Shown here: one piece after another, positions 29,602 through 36,885 of the stretch
Position numbering within the stretch: position 1 is the first letter of the stretch
How the letters are laid out: every line of letters starts with the position of its first letter
Origin: Peteryoungia wuzhouensis
GTDB taxonomy: Bacteria > Pseudomonadota > Alphaproteobacteria > Rhizobiales > Rhizobiaceae
DNA: 64,000 nucleotides
Direction of reading: 5' to 3'
Assembly (NCBI RefSeq): GCF_003205195.1
Contig: NZ_QJRY01000007.1
Coordinates: 70,742-134,741, forward strand
Position numbers and translations under genes: made by a program
Notes under the pieces: generated by a model
The model's input: only the letters and a program-made list of their open reading frames with translations
The model's database searches: none
Told to the model about the DNA's origin: nothing

Positions 29602-29883
29602 TCACTCCCCCGCCATTGCCCTGATCACACCCGCCTGCGCGGTCGATTGCATCACGCAGGCGTCGAGCCGCCGGCGGTCTTCGGCCAGATGCGCCCACTG
29701 CACCTCTAGAGGCGCGTGCCGTGGTATCGCCGTCTTACCTTCCGGCACGGCCAGAAGAGCGGCCGAAACCACCGGCCTCGGTGTCTGAACCAGGGCGCCG
29801 GGCGAGTGATCAACGGGTAGCGTTCCACACGCGGTCAGGCAGATCACACACGCTGCGATCCACACCAGTCTTCTGGTCTTCAT
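29602..29883 (-). CDS. Outer-membrane spanin subunit (Rz1-like lipoprotein)
   Basis: A 93-residue lipoprotein with the lipobox LTAC at residues 16-19, followed by a Pro-containing, mostly unstructured chain. The gene starts inside the 3' end of the Rz-like gene in another frame, the classic layout of Rz/Rz1. Spanin pairs fuse inner and outer membranes at the end of phage lysis. Such o-spanins show little sequence conservation, so lipobox and position carry the call. Confidence 0.8.
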   Translation of the reverse strand: MKTRRLVWIAACVICLTACGTLPVDHSPGALVQTPRPVVSAALLAVPEGKTAIPRHAPLEVQWAHLAEDRRRLDACVMQSTAQAGVIRAMAGE

Positions 29884-30262
29884 CCCGTTGCTCCCTCATC
29901 GCCGCCTCGAAAGCCGCCGCCCGCAGGCGGTCGTTCTTCCGGAAAACTTCCACCGACAGGTCAGCCGCGTTGATCTCCGCCTGCAGCGCCGCCGCAGCCT
30001 TGGCGGCCTCGTCCTCAGCCTTGGCCCGCGCCGCCTGCCACAGCTGCCGTTCGACAAAGGCGCCCGCTTCGCGCCCCTCCGCCCGCGCCTTTGTCGCCGC
30101 AACGGCGACACGCCCGGCCGTGAGATCGCCGAGAACCGGAACCGAGGCCAGATAGGGAATGCGCGCAAAGCCCGGCAGCCCCTCGTAATAGACAAGCCCG
30201 CCAAGCACGATCAGCACCGGAAGCGGCAACAGCCGCAGGAATGCGAGCATGGGCGCCATCAC
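29810..30262 (-). CDS. Inner-membrane spanin subunit (Rz-like)
   Basis: A 150-residue protein with an N-terminal membrane helix (LRLLPLPVLIVLGGLVYYEG) and a long Ala/Glu/Arg-rich periplasmic coiled coil (AKAEDEAAKAAAALQAEINA), the structure of an i-spanin. Its last 74 bases overlap the start of the Rz1-like gene in another frame. Its ATG overlaps the stop of the gene before it. Confidence 0.8.
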   Translation of the reverse strand: MMAPMLAFLRLLPLPVLIVLGGLVYYEGLPGFARIPYLASVPVLGDLTAGRVAVAATKARAEGREAGAFVERQLWQAARAKAEDEAAKAAAALQAEINAADLSVEVFRKNDRLRAAAFEAAMREQRDEDQKTGVDRSVCDLPDRVWNATR

Positions 30263-30582
30263 AGCCGCGCCTCGACGATGAGAAAGCCGGAGAAGTAGAC
30301 CTCAGGTTCCCGGCCGGCAAACCCGATCGAAAGCTGATGATAATAGCGGCCCGGCTGCAGCGCTCCCGTCTCTGCCCGCGTCAGCGAGAAATCCACCGTC
30401 GCCGCAGAGGTTGATATGGTCATCCCACCCGAGTCGCGTGTAATGAGCGGAGGGCCGGCCTTGCTGGCGGCCAGCGCCCAGGCAATCTCCGCCCCGTCCA
30501 GGGCAGCCTTTGCTCCCAGGTCATCGACGACGGTGAAGCGCAGACGACATGCATAGCCTTTGTCGATTGAATTGCCGCTCAT
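30259..30582 (-). CDS. Phage tail-associated protein, Ig-like fold suspected
   Basis: A 107-residue beta-rich protein (CRLRFTVVDDLGAKAALDGA near residue 12, PGRYYHQLSIGFAGREPEVY near 77). This resembles the small domains that precede or adapt tail fibres in many phages; the assignment is by pattern and position only. It starts within the stop of the repeat protein gene (ATGA). Confidence 0.5.
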   Translation of the reverse strand: MSGNSIDKGYACRLRFTVVDDLGAKAALDGAEIAWALAASKAGPPLITRDSGGMTISTSAATVDFSLTRAETGALQPGRYYHQLSIGFAGREPEVYFSGFLIVEARL

Positions 30583-32171
30583 GGTCTCCGCCTTGCTATG
30601 AAGTTTAAAACCTGCGGCGCCCTCGCAGTCCGTGTCAGGACCGCAGGCCTTTGCGCCTTGCCGGAAAACTGCGGCACGCGTGGCTGAATAGCTCGACGGA
30701 CAATCGCCCCCGGCGCACGCGCAAGGAAGGCGATAACCTTGACCGAGACGGCAGAGGTAAGCCCGCTAGACGAAGCCGCATCATTCTGGTCGGCAAGAAC
30801 CACCGCCCCCGAAACCGGCGCCGCGCCAGACGAAGCGACATGATCCCCGTCGTCGACCAGCGCCGCCGATCCGGAAGCGGATGCCCCGCCCTGCCCGGTC
30901 GTCGCATCCTCCGCGTCGCCGAGGGCAGCCGAAGCCTGAACCGCCACACCGCCCGAAGCACCGACACCATCAACCGCATCGACAAGCTCCGCCACACCGG
31001 ATGCCGGGACCAGTCCAGAAGCCGAAACACCATCGTCCGCATCAGTAATGGTGGCAGTTCCGCCCAGAGCGCCCAACGAACCAGAGGCCGAAACACCATC
31101 CTGCCCATCGAGGAACGCCGATGCACCCGCAACGGCTAAGCGGCCGACAGACGCCACCCCGTCGGTACCGTCCAGAAGAACTGCAGACCCGGCAAGGCCG
31201 GCTTGGCCGACAGCCGAAACACCGTCCTGCCCGTCGGAGAGCGTTGCTACACCCGCCGCAGCCACGCGGCCGGCCGACGTGACGCCATCAGTCCCGTCGA
31301 TGAGCGCGGCGCTGCCCGCAACGCCGGATAAACCAGACGCCGAAGCGCTGTCCTGCCCATCCAGGAGCGCTGAGCCGCCGGCAACAGCTACCAGGCCAGA
31401 GGCCGAGATGCCGTCATCTGAATCGACCAGCGCCGCAGCGCCGGTCACATCAGTCCCCGTGGCGCCCGCTGTTCCCGCCGCCGTCACGCCATCCGCATCG
31501 TCGGCCAGCGCGACCGTCGCCGAACTGGAGACGACCCCGCCCGCCGAAACCGCATCGGCCTCGTCGGCCAGGGCCGCAGACCCGGTTGCGATCGCCGCCC
31601 GGATCTCGATCGAATGCGACCGCCAGCCGGACGACGTGCCCCCCACGCTGGCGGTGCGTGAGGTGAAATTGCCGGTCGGCCCGGCCAGATAGAAGGCCGC
31701 CGCCTCGTCCGTCGCGTCGGAAACGGCAGCCAGTTCCGTCAGGCCGGACGGAACGGTCGTGATCGCCACATCGGCGGAGCGGTGGCCGGCAAAACACAGG
31801 ATCCAGCTTGAGCCATCCGTGCGCTGCGGCGTCAGGCTCGGATAGGTGATCGTCGTCGAAGATCCGGTCGAAAGATTGACCGCGCCGAACAGGGTGGTCA
31901 GGTCCACCCCGCGCAACACGATCAGGATGAGGCTGGTCGCGTTGGTGAAAGTCCCGACCGTCTCGCTGCCGGAGGCGGCATATTTGCCGCACACGGTCGC
32001 CGAGCAGGTATTCGCCCCGCCGCCAATGGCTTGCAAATAGTCGGCCGGTGGCGTCGGCCGCGTGGTCGAGCCATCGCGAAAGGCAAAGACAACGAAAGCA
32101 TCGCCTGCCTGATGCGCGGGCGGCGTCGCCGTGTTGGTGCCGACCGCCGTGCCGACGATGCTGATGGCCAT
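30579..32171 (-). CDS. Phage structural protein with about thirteen 21-residue repeats
   Basis: A 530-residue protein in three parts. Residues 1-190 form a globular beta-rich domain (MAISIVGTAVGTNTATPPAH at the start, a jelly-roll-like pattern). Residues about 196-475 hold some thirteen imperfect repeats of about 21 residues with the pattern G-S-A-A-L-x-D-G-x-D-G-V-S-A-S-G. The last 45 residues are basic. The repeat unit is Asp/Gly/Ser/Ala-rich and could form a long fibrous shaft or a calcium-binding rod. It lies between the endolysin/holin genes and the spanins, next to other fibre-like genes. Confidence 0.7.
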   Translation of the reverse strand: MAISIVGTAVGTNTATPPAHQAGDAFVVFAFRDGSTTRPTPPADYLQAIGGGANTCSATVCGKYAASGSETVGTFTNATSLILIVLRGVDLTTLFGAVNLSTGSSTTITYPSLTPQRTDGSSWILCFAGHRSADVAITTVPSGLTELAAVSDATDEAAAFYLAGPTGNFTSRTASVGGTSSGWRSHSIEIRAAIATGSAALADEADAVSAGGVVSSSATVALADDADGVTAAGTAGATGTDVTGAAALVDSDDGISASGLVAVAGGSALLDGQDSASASGLSGVAGSAALIDGTDGVTSAGRVAAAGVATLSDGQDGVSAVGQAGLAGSAVLLDGTDGVASVGRLAVAGASAFLDGQDGVSASGSLGALGGTATITDADDGVSASGLVPASGVAELVDAVDGVGASGGVAVQASAALGDAEDATTGQGGASASGSAALVDDGDHVASSGAAPVSGAVVLADQNDAASSSGLTSAVSVKVIAFLARAPGAIVRRAIQPRVPQFSGKAQRPAVLTRTARAPQVLNFIARRRP

Positions 32172-32185
32172 GGATCAGACGGGCC

Positions 32186-32737
32186 TCAGGCGTTGCCGCG
32201 CGTATAGGTGAAGCTCGTGATGGTGATCGCCTGACCTGCAGCAATGTTCGTGTTGTCGAGCACCATCTCGGTCGGGCCGACATAGGACCAGACTGCGGAC
32301 CCATCCGTGATTCCCGTTCCGGTCCCGCTCGGACCACCAGACGAAGCCGACGTTCCAGCCGTGGTGCAGCGATAGACATTGCCGTTCAGACTTGCCTGCT
32401 GCCCGACGACATAGGCCTTGGAGGTCGCCCATGCTTCGGAGACGATCCCCTGCAAATGGCAGGTTGTGCCGGCCGAATCCATGATCGAGAAATAGCCCGC
32501 ATAACCCGCCGCATCAGCGCTGTTGTCTGTCCATGTGCCAAGAAGCCCCTTCGCGCCCGAAGAGGCGGCCGACATCCAGTCCGATGGAGCGGTGATATTG
32601 CCGAGCATCGTGCCGCTACGCGCGGTCGCGCAGTTTGCGGGGCGAAGCCCGGTGAAGATCTGCACTTTTGGCGCAGTCCCGATTGTCGTTTCGAATGCAT
32701 CGGCCTGGGCGTTGCGCACGGCGACGGATAGTTCCAT
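32186..32737 (-). CDS. Phage tail protein with carbohydrate-binding-like segment
   Basis: A 183-residue protein. The central part (AWATSKAYVVGQQASLNGNV near residue 102) followed by YRCTTAGTSASSGG and DGSAVWSYVG near 155 is the pattern of carbohydrate-binding modules repeatedly seen in phage tail fibres and receptor-binding proteins. Its location next to the repeat protein suggests a tail accessory. Confidence 0.6.
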   Translation of the reverse strand: MELSVAVRNAQADAFETTIGTAPKVQIFTGLRPANCATARSGTMLGNITAPSDWMSAASSGAKGLLGTWTDNSADAAGYAGYFSIMDSAGTTCHLQGIVSEAWATSKAYVVGQQASLNGNVYRCTTAGTSASSGGPSGTGTGITDGSAVWSYVGPTEMVLDNTNIAAGQAITITSFTYTRGNA

Positions 32738-32770
32738 GATTGAAGTCTCCTGTTTGGGAAGATGGAAAAC

Positions 32771-32974
32771 TCAGCGCTCCACCGGCGGCTGCGGCTTCAC
32801 CATGCCGGTCAGCCCATCGCGCACGCCGTTGATCAAAAGCTTGGCGATGGTCAGCCCGGCCACGATCTTCAGCGAGGTCTCTGCGCTGAAAAACGCGGTC
32901 CAGTCCACGTCGTGCAGGCCGACGATCAGGATGATCAGCACGTTGATGATGTTGTGCAGGAAATTGGTGTTCAT
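32771..32974 (-). CDS. Small membrane protein, possible holin
   Basis: A 67-residue protein with a hydrophobic N-terminal helix (FLHNIINVLIILIVGLHDV) and a second weaker hydrophobic region (IVAGLTIAKLLINGV). It begins three bases after the stop of the endolysin gene, which is where phage holins are usually found. No family was recognised, so the call rests on topology and position. Confidence 0.5.
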   Translation of the reverse strand: MNTNFLHNIINVLIILIVGLHDVDWTAFFSAETSLKIVAGLTIAKLLINGVRDGLTGMVKPQPPVER

Positions 32975-32977
32975 CGG

Positions 32978-33514
32978 TCAGCCCAACAGTTCAGCGGTGC
33001 GCTTGCGGAAGATGTCGCCGCAGGCTTTCGCGCCATTGACGGATGGATCGAAGGCTAGGCGGGCGATATCCCACTTGCCGCGCTGCTTGATCCCAAGGTT
33101 CGCCTGCACCTCGGCATGAGACAGGACAGTCGTCGGGCTTGGGGTGATGCTGTAGCGCTCACAGAGAGCCGCAAGGACGACGGGTAGCTTGTCCCATTGC
33201 GACTCGGTCATCGGGAACTTGCCAGCGTTGAACGGGCTTTCGACGGCCCCAGCCATGCAGCAGAGAGACACGCCGATTGATCCGGTGTTGCAGTTCAGCG
33301 TGTGAGCTGCATACCCCTTCTTCGCCGGGGCCTGGTTGAGGTCGATCGTCGGGATGCCCCGCACCAGAGAAGCGTCACCCTGGATCAGTATGTGATAGTG
33401 CGCCTTGTCGAGATCGGACGCCTTGTGAGCGCCTGCAGTCCAATGGACGATGATGCGCTGCATACGCGCAGGCGGCATCCACGCCGCAGAGACTGCCACG
33501 GGGCTTTCGGTCAT
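32978..33514 (-). CDS. N-acetylmuramoyl-L-alanine amidase endolysin (Amidase_2/PGRP fold)
   Basis: The phage endolysin cleaves the peptide stem from peptidoglycan. Motifs: RIIVHWTAGAHKASDLDKAH near residue 20 (first zinc His), GYAAHTLNCNTGSIGVSLCC near 67 and LSHAEVQANLGIKQRGKWDI near 130 (zinc His and the Lys/Arg motif). I chose the ATG at 33514, preceded by AAGGA, giving 178 residues; a longer frame adds residues unlike a lysin. No signal peptide is present, so export would depend on a holin. Confidence 0.85.
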   Translation of the reverse strand: MTESPVAVSAAWMPPARMQRIIVHWTAGAHKASDLDKAHYHILIQGDASLVRGIPTIDLNQAPAKKGYAAHTLNCNTGSIGVSLCCMAGAVESPFNAGKFPMTESQWDKLPVVLAALCERYSITPSPTTVLSHAEVQANLGIKQRGKWDIARLAFDPSVNGAKACGDIFRKRTAELLG

Positions 33515-33608
33515 AGCGATATCCTTGTGGTGGATTTTGAGATTGAAGCCGGTTGGGCTGATAAGCACGGGATTGACGCGCTGACTTTGGTGCCCGTAGT
33601 TATCCGTG

Positions 33609-34595
33609 ATGATGACAACAATTGACCGCAACCAGGGCCTTCAAGCCGCACGAGGGATCGCCGCGCTTGCGGTGATGTATTACCACTCGCATTTGGCACT
33701 GGTTTATTTCGACGAAACGAGCCTGTTGACGGTCGGATACCTCGCAAATCGGGGAGCTTTTGGGGTGGATCTGTTCTTCGCCATCAGCGGCTACATCGTT
33801 TGTCTGATAGCGCAGAGACCATCGTTCACTCTGCCGTCCTTCTTTGCAAAGCGCTTTTCCCGGATCTACCCGCTGAGTGCACTGGTGACGGTAGGGATCG
33901 CGATCATTGCGCCCATGACTGAATGGAAGCTATTTGATCCCTATTCGTGGATGGATCTCTTCAAGTCGCTTCTACTTCTGCCAACCCCAAAGCCGCTCAA
34001 TGGCGTGTTGTGGACCCTTCAATATGAGATTTGCTTCTACCTCGTAGCCGGCGCCATCGTGCGGTTCTTTTCTCCAATGTGGCTTTTTGCGTACTGCGCT
34101 GCTGCCTCCGCATCTGCCTTGTGGATGCCGGTCGAGAATGTTTGGATCGCCCGGTTCTTCGATGGGCGTTATTCCTCATTCGGGGCCGGCGTTGCAGCAT
34201 ATCTGATCGCATCGCGCGTGCCGGAGTCGAAAATCATTCCCGCGATTGCGACTGCCTTAGGCTTAGCCTTCTTTCATTCCGGGTTTCGACTTGGCATTCC
34301 GTATTATCAGGCCGTCACAGCCTTTCTGCTTGTCTTCAGCGCCGTGTCCTGGAACATACGATCGAAGCCGCTGACGATGCTTGGCGACAGCTCGTATGCG
34401 CTTTACCTTTTTCACTTCCCGTTCTTCATCTGCCTCAATGGCCTGGTTTGGCAGTTGTCCCCGCCACAATGGACGGGGGAACTGGTCCGGTGGGGCGCAA
34501 TGGGCATCTGTATTGCAGCGGCTATCGCTTCCTGGAGACTGTTCGAGAAACCGATCAACGATGCAGTTGCCAAGAGTGCGCGGGGCAAGAAATAA
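33609..34595 (+). CDS. Acyltransferase 3 family membrane protein (copy A)
   Basis: About 328 residues with ten or so membrane helices. The family's early motifs are present: NQGLQAARGIAALAVMYYHS near residue 8 (catalytic His) and FGVDLFFAISGYIVCLIAQ near 50, with FAKRFSRIYPL near 80. Such enzymes acetylate or acylate O-antigen and other surface sugars. The gene is on the opposite strand to the surrounding phage genes, has a paralogue directly downstream, and is probably cargo. Start codons at 33606 (GTG), 33609 and 33612 (ATG) are all possible. Confidence 0.88.
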   Translation: MMTTIDRNQGLQAARGIAALAVMYYHSHLALVYFDETSLLTVGYLANRGAFGVDLFFAISGYIVCLIAQRPSFTLPSFFAKRFSRIYPLSALVTVGIAIIAPMTEWKLFDPYSWMDLFKSLLLLPTPKPLNGVLWTLQYEICFYLVAGAIVRFFSPMWLFAYCAAASASALWMPVENVWIARFFDGRYSSFGAGVAAYLIASRVPESKIIPAIATALGLAFFHSGFRLGIPYYQAVTAFLLVFSAVSWNIRSKPLTMLGDSSYALYLFHFPFFICLNGLVWQLSPPQWTGELVRWGAMGICIAAAIASWRLFEKPINDAVAKSARGKK

Positions 34596-34662
34596 GCCTC
34601 GGTAGGTCACGGTCGTGTGACGTATGTTGACGTCACGCGTCCAGCAAACGTAATTAGGACAA

Positions 34663-35691
34663 ATGAGCGACAACAGTTCTTCAGATAGCCGCAATCAGGG
34701 CCTGCAAGCTGCGCGAGGTATGGCCGCCTTTGCAGTCATGTATTATCACTCGCATCTCGCCCTGGGCTATTTCAACAAGAGCGTTTTGTGGCCGATCAGT
34801 TACCTTACGGAGCATGGGGCTTTTGGGGTTGACGTATTCTTCGCCATCAGCGGCTATATTATCTGCCTAGTCTCGCAAAAGCCATCATTCACACTCCCAT
34901 CTTTCTTCTTGAAGCGGATGGCTCGCATCTATCCATTGAGTACAGCGGTGACACTGGGGATCGTGCTCATAGTCTTCACCATCGACCTGCCGCTCTTCGA
35001 TCAGTTCACGGGATCGCAGCTGCTCTACTCCATCCTTCTTTTGCCATCAGATCGGTCCCTCAACGCAGTCGCTTGGACGCTACAATACGAGGTCTGCTTT
35101 TACATAGTCGGGGGGTTAATCCTGCGTTTCGCGTCACCTGCCGCCCTGCTCGTCTATTGTGTGGCAGCTGCAACATTCGTTTACTGGCAGCCAATCGAAA
35201 ATACCTGGATCGAACACTTCTTCGGTTCAAGATATGCTTCCTTCGGCGCGGGCGTGGGGGCTTACCTCATCATGATGAAGGCCCGGACAAGGAAACACAC
35301 GCCTCTCGCGTTGCTTTGTTTCGGCCTCGTAATGCTGCACTTCGGCCCACTGCTGGCGATCCCCTATTCGACATCTATGGCAGCAGGCATACTTGTCTGC
35401 AGCGCGGCCGCGTGGCATACACACTCGAAGCCTCTGACCCTTCTGGGTGATAGCTCATACGCCCTGTATCTATTCCACTTCCCGTTCTTCGTCTGTCTCA
35501 ATGGCCTGGTTTGGCAGTTGTCCCCGCCACAATGGACGGGAGAACTGGTCCGGTGGGGAGCGATGGGCTTCTGCCTCACGGCATCGGTGGCATCTTGGCG
35601 GCTGCTTGAGAAGCCGATCAACGATGCAGTCGGTCGCTGCTTGAATCAGCGCCGTCAGGGAGTTGTGAAGGCAACAATGTCGGTCGTGTAG
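34663..35691 (+). CDS. Acyltransferase 3 family membrane protein (copy B)
   Basis: A 342-residue paralogue of copy A with the same architecture: RNQGLQAARGMAAFAVMYYH near residue 10 and FGVDVFFAISGYIICLVSQ near 58. The two proteins are clearly homologous over their whole length but differ at many positions, except for a stretch near the C terminus that is almost identical at the DNA level. Its 3' end overlaps the tail spike gene on the other strand by 37 bases. The likely role is modification of the host lipopolysaccharide in a lysogen. Confidence 0.88.
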   Translation: MSDNSSSDSRNQGLQAARGMAAFAVMYYHSHLALGYFNKSVLWPISYLTEHGAFGVDVFFAISGYIICLVSQKPSFTLPSFFLKRMARIYPLSTAVTLGIVLIVFTIDLPLFDQFTGSQLLYSILLLPSDRSLNAVAWTLQYEVCFYIVGGLILRFASPAALLVYCVAAATFVYWQPIENTWIEHFFGSRYASFGAGVGAYLIMMKARTRKHTPLALLCFGLVMLHFGPLLAIPYSTSMAAGILVCSAAAWHTHSKPLTLLGDSSYALYLFHFPFFVCLNGLVWQLSPPQWTGELVRWGAMGFCLTASVASWRLLEKPINDAVGRCLNQRRQGVVKATMSVV

Positions 35692-36881
35692 CTCGTCTTG
35701 CCGGCCCGGAAATCCCGATACGTATAGTTGGCATCATTTTTCCGGATGTTTTCGAGCTGTATGGCGGCGGTGGCGAATGCATCGGACTGGCAACTGATGA
35801 CAGCCCCCACATTTGTTCCGCCTGTAGCGCCCTCTACTCTCACATGGCCGTAGGCAGTCTTGACATTAACCTCGATGCCGGTCGCCACTTGCTCAACATG
35901 GTAGTTGCGGAACGTCACGTATCCGCTTCCGACGACGCAGCCCTTAGCCGTCGAACCGCCGGCGTATTCCGCCTCAGAACTGCCCTGCGTTACCATGTTT
36001 TCAGCATAGATCATGGCGGACGAGTAGTTCAGTACAACTTGTGGGTTCGCCTGTGTCCCTTCCGGAAGCTGGGATGCCCCGAAGTTTGCGGTCTCTAGGT
36101 TCTTAACCGTTAAATAGGTTGCTCCACCGTAACCAGCATTTGCGCGGAAGCAGGTACGGCCTCCGGAGTAGATCAAGACGTTATCTACGCCGCCGGTATG
36201 CTGTGCAGCTTCCGTATAGACTACATCCACGTCTCTTGCGACGTCAGCGCGGCCCTGCACATCCTTTACGCAAAGGTTCCGGAGACCGCACGAGAAGGAA
36301 GCGACCTGGTCTTTTCGACCAATAAAGATGTTATGCACTACGTCGTTCGAGCAGCTGGTGACTATCCCGCTCGACTGTGTCCCGTTGCCTTCAATGTAGA
36401 CCCCGGCGGGGATGTGGATTTCAGCGGTGGCGTATGTAAAGCCGCGGGGTAGCAGCAGCTCGCCGCCGCGTTCGAACATGAAGTGAACGCTCTCCCACTC
36501 GACGGGGCTTTCGATGTAGGCCATTGCAGAGTTAAGTCGAGCGCTATCGTCCTGCAGAAGATAGTCAACTTCCGTGTCATAGACGGACCGTACGCCCCAC
36601 CACTCGGCATGACAGCGGCCTTTGTCGTGATCGCGGATGAAGGCGCCGATCGATGCGGGGATGGTCTCGTGAGCGACACATACCCCTTGGTATGGGTCGG
36701 CAGCCACAAAGGCGGTGAAATCGCCCTCACGCCAGACGAAGATACCCTCTCGACCTGGCAGATCGGGATGATAGCGCTCGGTCAGATAGGCCACCGAACC
36801 GGCCGGCAGCTTGGCCATTTCTGTGCGAGTAGATACAACGAAAAAACCGCTGATCATAGATGCGGGTACACGGGTCAGCAT
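35655..36881 (-). CDS. Phage tail spike / pectate-lyase-like beta-helix protein
   Basis: The 408-residue protein reads like a right-handed beta helix of the tail spike type: a short capsule-binding-like N terminus, then RGGELLLPRGFTYATAEIHI near residue 137 and GVYIEGNGTQSSGIVTSCSN near 158, the entry to the helix, then regularly spaced strands to the end. Such spikes bind or cleave surface polysaccharide. It lies directly after the tail fibre gene and overlaps the convergent acyltransferase gene by 37 bases. Confidence 0.78.
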   Translation of the reverse strand: MLTRVPASMISGFFVVSTRTEMAKLPAGSVAYLTERYHPDLPGREGIFVWREGDFTAFVAADPYQGVCVAHETIPASIGAFIRDHDKGRCHAEWWGVRSVYDTEVDYLLQDDSARLNSAMAYIESPVEWESVHFMFERGGELLLPRGFTYATAEIHIPAGVYIEGNGTQSSGIVTSCSNDVVHNIFIGRKDQVASFSCGLRNLCVKDVQGRADVARDVDVVYTEAAQHTGGVDNVLIYSGGRTCFRANAGYGGATYLTVKNLETANFGASQLPEGTQANPQVVLNYSSAMIYAENMVTQGSSEAEYAGGSTAKGCVVGSGYVTFRNYHVEQVATGIEVNVKTAYGHVRVEGATGGTNVGAVISCQSDAFATAAIQLENIRKNDANYTYRDFRAGKTSYTTDIVAFTTP

Positions 36882-36885
36882 TAGA

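Noticed and set aside
29249-29698. The long upstream part of the frame that ends at 29021
   Set aside because: Only the last 75 codons, after the ATG at 29248, look like a protein (signal peptide); the part before is out of phase with the DUF1515-like gene.
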